64,000 bases of DNA from Rhizobium terricola (GCF_012927355.1 NZ_JABBGK010000003.1:434001-498000), one strand, 5' to 3'; counted from the stretch's first letter, positions 44,328 to 54,412 are shown. Notes: a model not told the origin generated them from the letters alone. Program-made: numbers and translations.

Positions 44328-44954
44328 ATGAAACTCGATTCAAAATACTTCGACCGGATCCGCACGCGGCGGAAACGGGAGCCGGAGGCGGAGAAAACCA
44401 CGCCGACCTGCCAATGGGACGGGTGCGACAAGCCCGGGGTTCATCGGGCACCCGTCGGACGCAACGCCGAAGGGCAATTCTTTCTGTTCTGCTTCGAGCA
44501 CGTGAAGGAATACAACAAGGGATACAACTACTTCTCCGGCCTGTCCGACACCGAGATCGCCCGCTACCAGAAGGAGGCGATCACCGGCCATCGGCCGACC
44601 TGGACGGTTGGCGTCAACAAGAATGCGAAAGCGAGCCCGCTGCATTCGACCGCCCGGTCCGGCTCGGCGGCCTCCCAGGCGCGCATCAAGGACCCGTTCG
44701 GTTTCGTCCAGCAGGGGCGCGGCAACGGTTCGCGCCTCCAGCCGCAGGCCCGCAAGCTGAAGTCCCTCGAGGCCAAGGCGCTCGATACGCTCGGGCTTGC
44801 GGCCAACTCGAGCGCGCAGGAAATCAAGAGCCGCTACAAGGAACTTGTAAAAAAACACCACCCTGACGCAAATGGCGGAGACAGGGGCTCGGAAGAGCGT
44901 TTTCGCGCTGTCATTCAAGCGTATCAATTGTTAAAGCAGGCGGGTTTCTGTTAA
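44328..44954 (+). CDS. DnaJ-domain protein with N-terminal zinc-finger-like region
   Basis: This 208-residue cytoplasmic protein has a C-terminal J domain (about residues 150-205, HPD motif in KKHHPDANGGDR). The N-terminal half carries CQWDGCDKPGVHRAP and FCFEHVKEYN, a Cys/His arrangement suggestive of metal binding. A low-complexity linker joins them. It is not canonical DnaJ; it likely recruits DnaK to specific clients. The ATG at 44328 was chosen because the upstream frame extends into the bolA promoter. cobS follows 64 bases later, a neighbourhood conserved in rhizobia. Confidence 0.88.
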   Translation: MKLDSKYFDRIRTRRKREPEAEKTTPTCQWDGCDKPGVHRAPVGRNAEGQFFLFCFEHVKEYNKGYNYFSGLSDTEIARYQKEAITGHRPTWTVGVNKNAKASPLHSTARSGSAASQARIKDPFGFVQQGRGNGSRLQPQARKLKSLEAKALDTLGLAANSSAQEIKSRYKELVKKHHPDANGGDRGSEERFRAVIQAYQLLKQAGFC

Positions 44955-45018
44955 TCGATAGTGCCTGTAACGCGCTTTATTTGGAAGGCCGGTCGGCGCC
45001 GCCCGGCATGGAGAGACG

Positions 45019-46011
45019 ATGAGCAAAATTGAACTTGATATTTCCAATCTCCCCGACACCACCGTGTCGGTGCGCGAGGTGTTCGGTATTGACAGCGATA
45101 TTCGCGTCCCGGCCTACAGCAAGGGAGATGCCTATGTGCCCGACCTCGATCCGGACTACCTGTTCGATCGGGAAACGACGCTCGCCATCCTCGCCGGTTT
45201 CGCCCACAATCGCCGCGTCATGGTCTCCGGTTTCCACGGTACCGGCAAGTCGACTCACATCGAGCAGGTCGCAGCCCGGCTCAACTGGCCGTGCGTGCGC
45301 GTCAACCTCGACAGCCATGTGAGCCGTATAGACCTCGTCGGCAAGGACGCGATCGTGCTCAAGGATGGTAAGCAGATTACCGAGTTCAAGGACGGCATCC
45401 TGCCCTGGGCCTACCAGCATAACGTCGCGCTCGTCTTCGACGAATACGATGCCGGCCGCCCGGACGTCATGTTCGTCATCCAACGCGTGCTGGAAAGCTC
45501 GGGCCGCCTGACGCTTCTCGACCAGAGCCGCGTCATCCGTCCTCACCCGGCCTTCCGCCTTTTCGCGACTGCCAACACCGTCGGCCTCGGCGACACGACC
45601 GGCCTTTATCACGGTACGCAGCAGATCAACCAGGCGCAGATGGACCGCTGGTCGATCGTCACGACGCTGAACTATCTGCCGCACGACAAGGAAGTCGACA
45701 TCGTTCTCGCCAAGGTGAAGAGCTTCGGCAAGACTGAAGATGGTCGCGACACGGTCTCGCGCATGGTTCGCCTCGCCGACCTGACCCGCTCGGCCTTCAT
45801 CAACGGCGACCTGTCGACCGTCATGAGCCCGCGTACCGTCATCACCTGGGCCGAGAACGCCGAGATCTTCGGTGACGTGGCCTTCGCCTTCCGCGTGACC
45901 TTCCTCAACAAGTGCGACGAACTCGAGCGCACGCTGGTCGCCGAGCAGTATCAGCGCGCCTTCGGCGTCGAGCTGAAGGAAAGCGCTGCCAACATCGTGC
46001 TCGGCGCCTGA
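45019..46011 (+). CDS. cobS: Cobaltochelatase subunit CobS
   Basis: CobS is the AAA+ ATPase of the aerobic cobaltochelatase CobNST, which inserts cobalt into hydrogenobyrinic acid a,c-diamide for vitamin B12. The 330-residue protein has Walker [11 protein letters not shown], Walker [10 protein letters not shown] and the sensor segment [10 protein letters not shown]. The start follows GGAGAGACG. cobT lies 13 bases downstream; cobN is not in the window. CobS and CobT form the chaperone-like ring that powers the CobN chelatase. Confidence 0.96.
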   Translation: MSKIELDISNLPDTTVSVREVFGIDSDIRVPAYSKGDAYVPDLDPDYLFDRETTLAILAGFAHNRRVMVSGFHGTGKSTHIEQVAARLNWPCVRVNLDSHVSRIDLVGKDAIVLKDGKQITEFKDGILPWAYQHNVALVFDEYDAGRPDVMFVIQRVLESSGRLTLLDQSRVIRPHPAFRLFATANTVGLGDTTGLYHGTQQINQAQMDRWSIVTTLNYLPHDKEVDIVLAKVKSFGKTEDGRDTVSRMVRLADLTRSAFINGDLSTVMSPRTVITWAENAEIFGDVAFAFRVTFLNKCDELERTLVAEQYQRAFGVELKESAANIVLGA

Positions 46012-46024
46012 GAGGGCGATCACG

Positions 46025-47926
46025 ATGGCAGGTCGCGGGGATAATTCGAGAGCAAAGCCCGGCACGGGAGTGGACACCGAGCCGCTTCGCCGGGCGATCA
46101 CCGGTTGCGTTCGTTCGGTGGCAGGCAGCCCCGAGGTCGAGGTCGTGTTCGCCAACGAGCGACCGGGCCTCGCCGGGGAGCGTGTCCGGCTGCCGGAACT
46201 GTCGAAGAAGCCCACGGCCCACGAACTCGCGGTAACCCGCGGGCTCGGTGATTCCATGGCGCTACGCATCGCCTGCCACGACCAGAAGATCCATGCGACG
46301 ATGGCGCCTCAAGGACAGGATGCCCGTTCGGTCTTCGATGCGGTCGAACAGGCCCGTGTCGAGTCGATCGGTTCGCTCCGGATGAGCGGCATGGCGACGA
46401 ACATCACCGCCATGAACTCGGAAAAATACGCCAAGGCGAATTTTTCCGGCATCAATCGCCAGGAAGACGCGCCGATCCAGGAAGCCGTCGCCATGCTGGT
46501 GCGCGAGAAGCTCACCGGCGAAAAGCCGCCTGAATCCGCCGGCAAGGTGCTCGACCTTTGGCGTCCGTTCATCGAGGACAAGGCCGGTTCCAGCCTTGAA
46601 GACCTGCCAGCTGCGATCAACGACCAGCAGGCCTTTGCCCGCGTCGTGCGCCACATGCTGTCCGCCATGGAAATGGCGGAAGACGTCGGCGACGAGACCG
46701 AAGAGGGCGAGGACGAAGATCAGTCCTCCGAGGACCAGCCGCGCTCCAACGAGGAAGAGCAGGAAAGCGCCGAGGAGGAGGCCGGCTCCGAGCAGGCTCC
46801 CGCCGAGGAGAGCGAAGCCTCGCAGGAGCAGATGGACGACGGCGAGATGGACGGCGCCGAAATCTCCGACGACGACATGTCGGACGAGGGCGAGGACGAC
46901 AGCGAGACGCCCGGTGAGATGCGCCGTCCGGCAAGCCCGTTCGACGATTTCAACGAAAAAGTCGACTACAAGATCTTCACCCAGGAATTCGACGAGGTCG
47001 TGACGGCGGAGGAACTCTGCGACGAGGCCGAACTCGACCGCCTGCGCGCCTTCCTCGACAAGCAGCTGGCCCATCTGCAGGGCGCCGTCGGGCGCCTCGC
47101 CAACCGCATGCAGCGCCGTCTGATGGCGCAGCAGAACCGCTCCTGGGATTTCGACCTGGAGGAAGGCTATCTCGATACCGCGCGGCTCACCCGCATGGTT
47201 ATCGATCCGATGCAGCCGCTGTCCTTCAAGATGGAGCGCGACACCAAGTTCCGTGATACCGTCGTGACGCTCGTCATCGACAATTCCGGGTCGATGCGTG
47301 GCCGTCCGATCACGGTCGCCGCGACCTGCGCCGACATTCTTGCCCGCACGCTTGAGCGCTGCGGCGTCAAGGTCGAGATTCTCGGCTTCACCACCAAGGC
47401 CTGGAAGGGCGGGCAGTCGAGAGAGAAGTGGCTCTCGGGCGGCAAGCCGCCGACACCCGGCCGCCTCAACGACCTCAGGCACATCGTCTACAAGTCCGCC
47501 GATGCGCCGTGGCGCAGGGCGCGCCGCAATCTCGGCCTGATGATGCGCGAGGGGCTGCTCAAGGAAAACATCGACGGCGAGGCGCTGATGTGGGCGCACA
47601 GCCGCCTGATGGCTCGCTCGGAGCAGCGCAAGATCCTGATGATGATTTCCGACGGTGCGCCGGTCGACGACTCGACGCTTTCGGTCAATCCGGGCAACTA
47701 CCTTGAGCGCCATCTGCGCGCCGTCATCGAACAGATCGAGACCCGCTCGCCGGTCGAGCTTCTGGCGATCGGTATCGGTCACGACGTAACGCGTTACTAT
47801 CGCAAGGCGGTGACCATCGTTGATGCGGACGAGCTGGCCGGTGCTATGACCGAGCAGCTCGCGGCCTTGTTCGAAGACCAGGAACAGGGCGGCAAGCGCG
47901 GCGGCAGGGCACGCCGCGCCAGCTGA
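46025..47926 (+). CDS. cobT: Cobaltochelatase subunit CobT
   Basis: CobT is the partner of CobS in cobaltochelatase. The 633-residue protein has a CobT N-terminal domain, a strongly acidic stretch at about residues 220-300 with dense Glu/Asp/Ser, and a C-terminal von Willebrand A domain. The MIDAS motif DNSGSMRG lies near residue 420. The order and 13-base spacing after cobS indicate one operon. The stop codon is 3 bases from the end of the convergent hypothetical gene. Confidence 0.96.
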   Translation: MAGRGDNSRAKPGTGVDTEPLRRAITGCVRSVAGSPEVEVVFANERPGLAGERVRLPELSKKPTAHELAVTRGLGDSMALRIACHDQKIHATMAPQGQDARSVFDAVEQARVESIGSLRMSGMATNITAMNSEKYAKANFSGINRQEDAPIQEAVAMLVREKLTGEKPPESAGKVLDLWRPFIEDKAGSSLEDLPAAINDQQAFARVVRHMLSAMEMAEDVGDETEEGEDEDQSSEDQPRSNEEEQESAEEEAGSEQAPAEESEASQEQMDDGEMDGAEISDDDMSDEGEDDSETPGEMRRPASPFDDFNEKVDYKIFTQEFDEVVTAEELCDEAELDRLRAFLDKQLAHLQGAVGRLANRMQRRLMAQQNRSWDFDLEEGYLDTARLTRMVIDPMQPLSFKMERDTKFRDTVVTLVIDNSGSMRGRPITVAATCADILARTLERCGVKVEILGFTTKAWKGGQSREKWLSGGKPPTPGRLNDLRHIVYKSADAPWRRARRNLGLMMREGLLKENIDGEALMWAHSRLMARSEQRKILMMISDGAPVDDSTLSVNPGNYLERHLRAVIEQIETRSPVELLAIGIGHDVTRYYRKAVTIVDADELAGAMTEQLAALFEDQEQGGKRGGRARRAS

Positions 47927-47929
47927 TCA

Positions 47930-48358
47930 TCAGGCTTCGACGGCGGCCTCCGAGGCCTCCGTGCTGCCAGCCGAGGTCGTGCCCTTGTCCACGCCAAGCC
48001 GTTCCTTGATCAGTTCGGCAATGTCCTCCTCGATCGCCTTGCGGGCATCGGGATCCATCGCGGCGAGCGATTCCTCGGTGAGGCCCTGATCCTGCAGATA
48101 CTGCGCGCGGATGAGTTCCGCGACGTCCATATGCGCCCATTCGGAAAATTCCTCGATCAGGCTCTTGGCCTCGGCGCGTGCCTGTTCCTCTTCCGGCGTT
48201 GTGTCGTAGGCAACTGTGTTTTCGTCTTCGAGCGAGAAGGACGAACCGCCGTCATAGGAGAGGAGTGCGTCGGAAAAGCCGCCGCTGTCGGTGCCGGCGG
48301 ACTGGCCCGAACGGTAGAGGAGGGGAGCATATTGCTTGTCGCTAACGCCGTTGATCAC
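47930..48358 (-). CDS. Conserved acidic protein of unknown function
   Basis: This 142-residue acidic protein has no signal peptide or membrane helix. The N-terminal half is Ser/Gly-rich and probably disordered. The C-terminal half is helical (PEEEQARAEAKSLIEEFSEW, then AELIRAQYLQDQGLTEESLA), ending in a Thr/Ser/Ala tail. The start is a GTG at 48358 preceded by AGGAG. It converges on cobT with a 3-base gap. I recognise no named domain; I believe similar proteins occur in Rhizobiaceae. Confidence 0.75.
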   Translation of the reverse strand: MINGVSDKQYAPLLYRSGQSAGTDSGGFSDALLSYDGGSSFSLEDENTVAYDTTPEEEQARAEAKSLIEEFSEWAHMDVAELIRAQYLQDQGLTEESLAAMDPDARKAIEEDIAELIKERLGVDKGTTSAGSTEASEAAVEA

Positions 48359-48515
48359 TGCAAACTCCTGAAATAGTGGCTTGGATGGAATGGGCGAAGG
48401 CTCGCATGCGTAGCTTGTCCCGGCCTAAAGCCCGAGCTCCGTTTCCCGGTGCTTTGCCGGTCGGGGCGTCCGTGGCATAAGGCGGTGAACGCTCCTCCCA
48501 TTCAGGGTCAAGTCA

Positions 48516-49514
48516 TTGCCATCCCGCCGCCCTCTCGCCTTCGCCTGCATCCTCGCCGCCGCCATGATCCTGCCTCTTCCCGCCAGGGCCGAGCCGGCTC
48601 GGATCGATGCCCTGGCGATCGCCAATTTCGCGTCCGATGCCCGCAGCCGCTTCGGGGCGCTGGAATTCGTCGGCGGCCTGGAGCTTTCCTCGCCCGAACC
48701 GCTTTTCGGTGCCTGGTCGGGTATCCGTTTCCTCCCCGATGGTGAACACTTCCTCGGCGTTCTCGATACCGGCCACTGGATTTCGGGAAGGATTACGCGG
48801 GACGACGCCGGCCGGCTCGGCGGGCTCTCCGACGTGACGATCGCGCCGATGCTCGACGTCAACGGCGCCTCCAACCGGCGCAAGCGTTCCGTCGATGCCG
48901 AAAGCCTGGCGTTCCGCGGCGGGGATGTATTCGTCGGCTACGAGCAGATGCATCGTGTGAGCGGCTACCGGCCCCTCTCGTCCATCGAGACGGCGCGTCC
49001 GTTCGCCATGGCCTTGCCCCTGCCGATCCCGGTCCGGGAACTGCGCGGCAATGGCGGGCTGGAGACGCTTGCCCTGTCACCGCCGTCGAGCCCGCTTTCC
49101 GGTGCCCTCGTCGCCGTGGCGGAGAAGAGCTATGACGGAAACGGTCATCTCTTTGCCGGCATCCTCGACGGACCGCTCGAGGGGGCGTTCCGGGTCGTCG
49201 CCCATGACGGTTTCGACGTGACGGACGGTGCCTTCCTGCCTGACGGCGATCTTCTTCTGATGGAGCGGCGCTTCTCACTCGCTACCGGGGTGGCGCTGCG
49301 CATGCGGCGGATTGCCGGCGAGAGCATCAAGCCGGGTGCCGTCGTCGACGGCAGCATCATCCTCGAAGCCGGGATGGACGAGGAGATCGACAACATGGAG
49401 GGGCTGGACGTCGTGGTCGCGCCCGACGGCTCGACGCGCGTCATCCTCGTCTCGGACGACAATCATTCGATCCTGCAGCGGACGCTGATGCTGGAGTTCC
49501 GGCTCGTCGACTGA
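48516..49514 (+). CDS. Exported esterase-like phytase-family protein
   Basis: This 332-residue secreted protein belongs to the 'esterase-like activity of phytase' beta-propeller family. The signal peptide runs through FACILAAAMILPLPARA. Typical propeller segments include GVLDTGHWISGRI, DAESLAFRGGDVFVGYEQ and DNMEGLDVVVAPDGS. The start is probably TTG at 48516; an ATG at 48564 would remove most of the signal peptide. Activity on phytate or other phosphoesters is not established for most members. The gene stands alone. Confidence 0.82.
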   Translation: MPSRRPLAFACILAAAMILPLPARAEPARIDALAIANFASDARSRFGALEFVGGLELSSPEPLFGAWSGIRFLPDGEHFLGVLDTGHWISGRITRDDAGRLGGLSDVTIAPMLDVNGASNRRKRSVDAESLAFRGGDVFVGYEQMHRVSGYRPLSSIETARPFAMALPLPIPVRELRGNGGLETLALSPPSSPLSGALVAVAEKSYDGNGHLFAGILDGPLEGAFRVVAHDGFDVTDGAFLPDGDLLLMERRFSLATGVALRMRRIAGESIKPGAVVDGSIILEAGMDEEIDNMEGLDVVVAPDGSTRVILVSDDNHSILQRTLMLEFRLVD

Positions 49515-49544
49515 GATCGGTGACGAGCCGGCTTGTTCTTCCGC

Positions 49545-50180
49545 CTAGGCGGAACGGGCCGGTGCCATGGGGCGCAGGACGCTCATCAGGGCGCCATAGG
49601 GCAGAAGCATCACGACGCCGACGAGCATCTTGACTGCGAAATCGCCGATCGCCCAGGACATCCAGCGCGGTGCATCGGTTGCCAGCACGCCGAGGATCGG
49701 TGCCCATTCGATGGCAAAATCGTCGTTCGGGCCGATCAGCGTGAAGATCGGGGCGAAGGCCAGAGAGAAGAAGATCATCGTATCCATCACGGACCCGAAG
49801 ACCGACCCGATCAGTGGCGCTTTCCACCAGGCGAGCCGGCGCAGGCGGTTGAAGACGGTGATGTCGAGCAGCTGTCCGGCAAGATAGGCCGAGCCGGAGG
49901 CGATCGCGATGCGCGGCGACGAGGTCACGAAGGACAGCGCGACGCCGACGACGAAGCCGATGAAGACGACCTTTCGCGCGGTCTGCGGGCCGAACTGTCG
50001 ATTGGTGAGGTCGGTGACGAGGAAGGCGACCGGGTAGGTGAAGGCGCCGTAGGTCAGGAGGTCGCCGAGCTGGATCCCTGCGAGCGTACCCGAGAGCGGA
50101 TACTGGACCAGGATGTTCGAGGCGACCACGATGGCCGTCATCAGCAGGCTGTAGATAAGGATATGGCGTGCGTTCAGCAT
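49545..50180 (-). CDS. yhhQ: Queuosine precursor transporter (VUT/YhhQ family)
   Basis: This 211-residue inner-membrane protein has about six hydrophobic helices and the VUT-family signatures (SNILVQYPL, YGAFTYPVAFLVTDLTNRQFG). Family members import preQ0 or preQ1 for queuosine modification of tRNA. The ATG at 50180 has an AGGA 7 bases upstream. A short pseudoknot-like element overlaps the start (see 50177-50206), and the rpmB terminator lies further upstream. No queuosine biosynthesis genes are nearby. Confidence 0.9.
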   Translation of the reverse strand: MLNARHILIYSLLMTAIVVASNILVQYPLSGTLAGIQLGDLLTYGAFTYPVAFLVTDLTNRQFGPQTARKVVFIGFVVGVALSFVTSSPRIAIASGSAYLAGQLLDITVFNRLRRLAWWKAPLIGSVFGSVMDTMIFFSLAFAPIFTLIGPNDDFAIEWAPILGVLATDAPRWMSWAIGDFAVKMLVGVVMLLPYGALMSVLRPMAPARSA

Positions 50181-50206
50181 TTTTTTATCCTGGGTGATGC
50201 CACCAG
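50177..50206 (-). promoter_or_regulatory. Possible preQ1-like pseudoknot over the transporter start codon
   Basis: On the minus strand CTGG (50206-50203) can pair with CCAG (50193-50190). The loop carries GCAT (50200-50197), which can pair with ATGC (50180-50177), the start codon itself, across an A-rich linker (GATAAAAA). This H-type pseudoknot layout recalls class I preQ1 riboswitches. A plain hairpin with a GCAT loop fits equally well, so the call is tentative. Confidence 0.3.
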
Positions 50207-50232
50207 TTGGAGTAACGATGATGCAAAAGGAA

Positions 50233-50264
50233 AAGGCTTGTACGGGCGGTCCCGTTCAAGCCTT
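50233..50264 (-). terminator. Intrinsic terminator of rpmB
   Basis: On the minus strand AAGGCTTG-A-ACGGG pairs with CCCGT-A-CAAGCCTT around a 4-base loop, followed by TTCCTTTTGC. It lies 31 bases after the rpmB stop. Confidence 0.85.
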
Positions 50265-50295
50265 CTGACCTTGTCGAAGCGTTGCGAACCGCGGA

Positions 50296-50586
50296 TTAGG
50301 CGGCAGCTGCAGTCTTCTTGACGATCTGGCGACGCAGCAGGCGGGCGCGCATCGACAGTTCGTTTTCGTTGGCCTTCAGAAGGAAGGCGTCGAGGCCACC
50401 ACGGTGCTCGACCGAGCGCAGAGCGGCTGCGGAAACGCGCAGGCGGTAACGCTGGCCAAGTGCGTCCGAGATCAGCGTGACGTCGCACAGGTTCGGAAGG
50501 AACTTGCGCTTGGTCTTGTTGTTCGCGTGGCTCACATTGTTGCCCGACTGGACGCCCTTGCCGGTCAATTCGCAACTGCGGGACAT
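50296..50586 (-). CDS. rpmB: 50S ribosomal protein L28
   Basis: This 96-residue ribosomal protein has the L28 signature at its start ([24 protein letters not shown] is the opening stretch, cut here to its conserved CELTGKG and NNVSHAN parts) followed by the basic [10 protein letters not shown] and [11 protein letters not shown] segments. It lacks the zinc-binding cysteine pairs found in some bacteria. The length is typical for alphaproteobacteria. It is a single-gene unit with its own terminator. Confidence 0.97.
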   Translation of the reverse strand: MSRSCELTGKGVQSGNNVSHANNKTKRKFLPNLCDVTLISDALGQRYRLRVSAAALRSVEHRGGLDAFLLKANENELSMRARLLRRQIVKKTAAAA

Positions 50587-50833
50587 GATACACCTATATT
50601 TTTCTTGGCCATCGCATTGCTTCCGGGCAAATACCGGCGTGGCAATCCAACGGCGTTTGATTGGAAAGTTGCGGTTCTATAGTCAGACTGGCCGGGCGCG
50701 TCAAGCCAAACCTTGGATTTTCGCGCAAGTGCGGGAAATTCCCGCTATTTTGTTGCCACAGTCGCTGCACAGGATAAGCGCGATCATCACTCGCCGTCAA
50801 ACGAGAGGCGGGATCCGACCCTGGGGGCCGCCG

Positions 50834-51598
50834 TTGCGTTTATTGAGCCTTTTAAGCTGTCTGCTTGTCCTTGCCGTCGGGCCCGCCGCGGCTGAGAACC
50901 TGCGTTACCGCACGGACTACCGCGTGACGCTCGGCGCACTGCCGATCGCGCGCGCCTCCTTCGTCACCGAGGTCAATCAGTCGAGCTACACGATCTCCGG
51001 CAGCTTCAAATCGTCGGCGATCGTCAATGTCGTCACCACGATCTCCGCCGTTTCCAACGTGTCCGGAACCCTTCATGGCGACCGCATGCAGACCGACCGC
51101 TATACGCTGGTCTATCAGAAGGGCCGCAAGAAGCTCACCTATGATGTGCACTACCAGGACGGCAACGTCACCCAGACGACGATCGAGCCGCAGCCGAAGC
51201 GGCGGCCCGAGACCTGGATCGAAGTCACCCAGCAGGATCTCATGGCGGTGCTCGATCCGATCAGCGGCCTCATCATTCCGGAGGGGGAGGCCGCCTGCCC
51301 GCGAACGCTTCCGATCTATGACGGCGAAAGCCGCATGGATATCGTGTTGACGCCCAAGGGGCGCGAAAGCTTCTCGGTCGGGGGCGTCAAGGGTGAGGCG
51401 ATCGTCTGCTCCATGCGGTATGTCCCGAAGTCCGGTTTCCGCAAGGGCCGCAAGGACATCGAATACCTGCGCAAGGTGGACGGCATGGAAATCTGGTTTG
51501 CCAAGACGTCCACGCTGAAGGTATATGCTCCTGTCTATGCGCGCGTGCCGACGCAGATGGGGACAATCTATGTTTCGGCGGTCGAATTCGACGGCTGA
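50834..51598 (+). CDS. Exported DUF3108 protein
   Basis: This 254-residue protein has a signal peptide (LLSCLLVLAVGPAAA) and a beta-rich DUF3108 domain (YRTDYRVTLGALPIARASF, then KVYAPVYARVPTQMGTIYVS at the end). It is expected in the periplasm or outer envelope; function is unknown. The start is most likely the TTG at 50834 with GGGGG upstream; longer readings would run back into the rpmB promoter. A DMT transporter gene follows after 37 bases. Confidence 0.82.
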   Translation: MRLLSLLSCLLVLAVGPAAAENLRYRTDYRVTLGALPIARASFVTEVNQSSYTISGSFKSSAIVNVVTTISAVSNVSGTLHGDRMQTDRYTLVYQKGRKKLTYDVHYQDGNVTQTTIEPQPKRRPETWIEVTQQDLMAVLDPISGLIIPEGEAACPRTLPIYDGESRMDIVLTPKGRESFSVGGVKGEAIVCSMRYVPKSGFRKGRKDIEYLRKVDGMEIWFAKTSTLKVYAPVYARVPTQMGTIYVSAVEFDG

Positions 51599-51635
51599 GG
51601 AGGTGCGGGCCTGATCCCCGCGAGGGGAGACACGG

Positions 51636-52514
51636 GTGAAGACCAAAGCAACGCTGATCGGCTTCACGGCCATCCTGATGTGGTCGTTTCTGGCACTGCT
51701 CACGGCCGCGTCCGGCACGATGCCCCCGTTCCAGCTTTCGGCGATCACGTTTGCGATCGGCAGCCTGCCGGGCATCGTGACCTTCATCCTGAAGCCGGAA
51801 CGCATCCGCGAATTGCGCCAGCCTCCTAAGGTCTGGCTCACCGGCGTGATCGGCCTTTTCGGTTATCATTTCCTCTACTTCACGGCCCTGCGTAATGCTC
51901 CGGCCGTCGAGGCCGGTCTGATCGCCTATCTCTGGCCCCTGCTCATCGTCGTCGGCTCGGCTCTTCTGCCGGGCGAGCGGCTGCGCTGGTATCACGTGGC
52001 CGGTGCGCTTGCCGGGCTTGCCGGCACGGTGCTGATCGTCGCCAAGAACGGCATTGCCTTCGATCCGGCCTATGCATTCGGCTACATGGCCGCGCTCCTG
52101 TGCGCCTTCACCTGGTCGGGCTATTCGCTTCTCACGCGCCGCTTCGAGGCCGTGTCGACCGACGTGGTGACCGGTTTCTGCCTTGCCACCTCGATCCTCT
52201 CGGCGCTCTGCCATCTCGGTCTCGAGACGACGGTCTGGCCGGACAGCGTGTCGCAGTGGGTTGCCGTCGTCGGCCTCGGCATCTTCCCGGTCGGTCTTGC
52301 CTTTTATGCCTGGGACCATGGCGTGAAGAACGGCGACATCCAGATCCTCGGCGCGTCGAGCTATGCCGCGCCGCTGCTGTCGACGCTCATCCTGACCCTG
52401 TTCGGCTTCGCCGAGCCGAGCCTCAGGATCGCCTTCGCCTGCCTGCTGATCACCGGCGGTGCCATGCTCGCGGCGCAGGACATGATCCGCCGCAAGCGCA
52501 AGGCCGAAGCCTGA
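51636..52514 (+). CDS. EamA/DMT-family exporter (YddG-like)
   Basis: This 292-residue inner-membrane protein has ten hydrophobic helices arranged as two EamA repeats. Sequence features such as PAVEAGLIAYLWPLLIV and GYSLLTRRFEAVSTDVVTGF resemble the YddG group, which exports aromatic amino acids and methylviologen. The start is GTG at 51636 after GAGGGGAGA. It is followed closely by a YhhN-family gene. The substrate is inferred from similarity only. Confidence 0.88.
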   Translation: MKTKATLIGFTAILMWSFLALLTAASGTMPPFQLSAITFAIGSLPGIVTFILKPERIRELRQPPKVWLTGVIGLFGYHFLYFTALRNAPAVEAGLIAYLWPLLIVVGSALLPGERLRWYHVAGALAGLAGTVLIVAKNGIAFDPAYAFGYMAALLCAFTWSGYSLLTRRFEAVSTDVVTGFCLATSILSALCHLGLETTVWPDSVSQWVAVVGLGIFPVGLAFYAWDHGVKNGDIQILGASSYAAPLLSTLILTLFGFAEPSLRIAFACLLITGGAMLAAQDMIRRKRKAEA

Positions 52515-52539
52515 TCGGCCGATTGTTGGGGAGGGGACG

Positions 52540-53190
52540 ATGGAAGCCGCTGCCACGATCGTCCTTTCGATCGCCGTCCTTGTCGGGCTCAGCTATTTCC
52601 TAATCCTGAACAAGCCGCCGAGCCACAGGCGTGCGTTCTGGAAGACCCTGCCGGTCTCGCTGCTTGCGCTCTATGCCCTTGTCATGGAGGCGCCGCATCT
52701 GATGGTCGCGGGGCTTGCGCTCAGCGCGCTCGGCGACGCCTTCCTGGCCTATGAGGGCGAGCGGAACTTCATCGGCGGCCTTGCCTCCTTTCTCCTCGCT
52801 CATCTGGCCTACGGGGCACTGTTCTACCAGATCGGCGATGTCGGACTTGTCACTGCAGAGGCCTGGAGGATGGTGGCTGCGGTCGTCGCCGTGCTGCTTG
52901 CCGGGGCCCTTGTCGGTTTCCTCTGGCGTGCGGCCGGCGAACTGGCGCCGGCCGTGCTCGCCTATGCCTCGGCGATCGCCGGCATGGCGGTCCTGTCGCT
53001 CGGCGTTTCTTCCGTCGCGGTCTTTGCGGGCGCCTTGCTCTTCATGTCGTCCGATGCGGTGCTGGCCGTCGAGACCTTCAAGATGACAAAAGATCACCCG
53101 CTGCGCCGTCTTGCCGCCCGCTATGTGTGGGCGAGCTACTTCGGTTCGCAGGTCGTGCTGACCCTGTCGGTCGTGGCAATCGCGTCCTGA
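52540..53190 (+). CDS. YhhN/TMEM86-family membrane protein (lysoplasmalogenase-like)
   Basis: This 216-residue multi-helix membrane protein has the YhhN signature residues: GLALSALGDAFLAY, ASFLLAHLAYG and a C-terminal ALLFMSSDAVLAV block with conserved aspartates. Animal TMEM86B hydrolyses lysoplasmalogens; the bacterial role is unclear. The gene lies 25 bases after the DMT exporter on the same strand, probably co-transcribed. Confidence 0.9.
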   Translation: MEAAATIVLSIAVLVGLSYFLILNKPPSHRRAFWKTLPVSLLALYALVMEAPHLMVAGLALSALGDAFLAYEGERNFIGGLASFLLAHLAYGALFYQIGDVGLVTAEAWRMVAAVVAVLLAGALVGFLWRAAGELAPAVLAYASAIAGMAVLSLGVSSVAVFAGALLFMSSDAVLAVETFKMTKDHPLRRLAARYVWASYFGSQVVLTLSVVAIAS

Positions 53191-53219
53191 CCGGCCGCGA
53201 GACTACCTGACGTCCGCCG

Positions 53220-53642
53220 TCAGTGTCCGGGCGACCAGCCGGGTGGTGCCATCTCGAAGCTCTGATAGTCGAAGCCGGGTGCGACCGTGCAGCCCACCAG
53301 CGTGAAGTCGCCGAGGCTTTCGGCGGCCTGCCAGCCGTCGGCGGGGATCACGGCCTGCGGGCGCTCGCCGCGCAGGAGATCGGCCCCGAGCACGATGGTC
53401 TCGACGTTCGTTCCGTCGGGCGCGCTGTAGAGCGCCAGCGGCGCGCCGGCATGGTAGTGCCAGACCTCGACAGCGTCACGGACCCGGTGCCAGTGGGAAC
53501 GTTCCCCCGCCTTCAGCAGGTAGTAGATCGCCGTCGAGTGTCCCCGCGGTCCGCCGGCACCGTCGCGAAAGGTTTCGACGAACCAGCCGCCCTCGGGGTG
53601 GGGCTGCATCCCGAGGGTCTCGATCACCTCTTCTGCCGTCAT
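53220..53642 (-). CDS. Cupin-fold DUF985 protein
   Basis: This 140-residue protein is a single cupin domain of the DUF985 type. It has HPEGGWFVETFRD near the start, the metal-binding-like SHWHRVRDAVEVWHYHAG, and GFDYQSFEMAPPG at the end. Members may act as epimerase-like or sugar-binding proteins; no reaction is proven. The ATG shares one base with the stop of gloB, so it is co-translated with glyoxalase II. Confidence 0.9.
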   Translation of the reverse strand: MTAEEVIETLGMQPHPEGGWFVETFRDGAGGPRGHSTAIYYLLKAGERSHWHRVRDAVEVWHYHAGAPLALYSAPDGTNVETIVLGADLLRGERPQAVIPADGWQAAESLGDFTLVGCTVAPGFDYQSFEMAPPGWSPGH

Positions 53643-54412
53643 CAGAAGTGATCCTTGCGCTTGCGGATTTCGGCAAACACTTCCGTGTCCGTCGCGCCTT
53701 CCATCAGGAGGTTGCGGCGGATCGACGGGTCGGCGGCGCGCAGGAAGGGGTTCGTCTCCTTCTCCAGGCCGATCGTCGTCGGAATGGTGAATTCGCCCTT
53801 CTGGCGCTTGGTCTCGATCTCGGCGGCGCGGTTCTTCAGCCGGTCGTTCTCGGGGTCGATGGTGAGGGCAAAACGGGCGTTGGACAGCGTGTATTCATGG
53901 CCGAAGTAGACGGCCGTCTCGTCTGGGAGGGCGGCGAGCTTCTGAAGCGAATGCCACATGTCGGCCGCAGGGCGCTCGAAGAGCCGGCCGCAGCCGAGGG
54001 CAAACAGGGTGTCGGCGGCAAACAGCAGCTTGTCGTCGGGGAGGTGGTAGCAGACATGGCCGGCGGTGTGGCCAGGCGTCTCGATCACCTGCACCATATG
54101 GCCGCCGAAGTCGAAGCTGTCGCCGTCGCCGACCGCGCGGTCGAGCCCGGGGATCGCCACGGCCTCCTCGCGAGGGCCGATGATCTCGCAGCCGAACTTC
54201 TCCTTCAGTGCCAGGTTCGCCTCGACATGGTCACCGTGGTGATGCGTGGTGAAGACATGGGTGATCTTCCAGCCGCGGCGAGCCGCGGCGGCGAGGATCG
54301 GCTCCAGTTCGGGAGCGTCGATCGTGGCGGTGAGACCGCTTTCCTGACAGTGGATGAGAACGCCGAAATTGTCGCTCCGGCAGGGAAAGACGTCGAGGTC
54401 GAGGGGCTTCAT
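53642..54412 (-). CDS. gloB: Hydroxyacylglutathione hydrolase (glyoxalase II)
   Basis: GloB hydrolyses S-D-lactoylglutathione to D-lactate and glutathione, the second step of methylglyoxal detoxification. The 256-residue protein has the metallo-beta-lactamase motif THHHGDHVE, later metal ligands in ETPGHTAGH and [13 protein letters not shown], and the C-terminal glutathione-binding domain. The ATG at 54412 ([15 protein letters not shown]) is the family start. It is divergent from a methyltransferase gene over an 85-base gap, a common rhizobial arrangement. Confidence 0.95.
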   Translation of the reverse strand: MKPLDLDVFPCRSDNFGVLIHCQESGLTATIDAPELEPILAAAARRGWKITHVFTTHHHGDHVEANLALKEKFGCEIIGPREEAVAIPGLDRAVGDGDSFDFGGHMVQVIETPGHTAGHVCYHLPDDKLLFAADTLFALGCGRLFERPAADMWHSLQKLAALPDETAVYFGHEYTLSNARFALTIDPENDRLKNRAAEIETKRQKGEFTIPTTIGLEKETNPFLRAADPSIRRNLLMEGATDTEVFAEIRKRKDHF

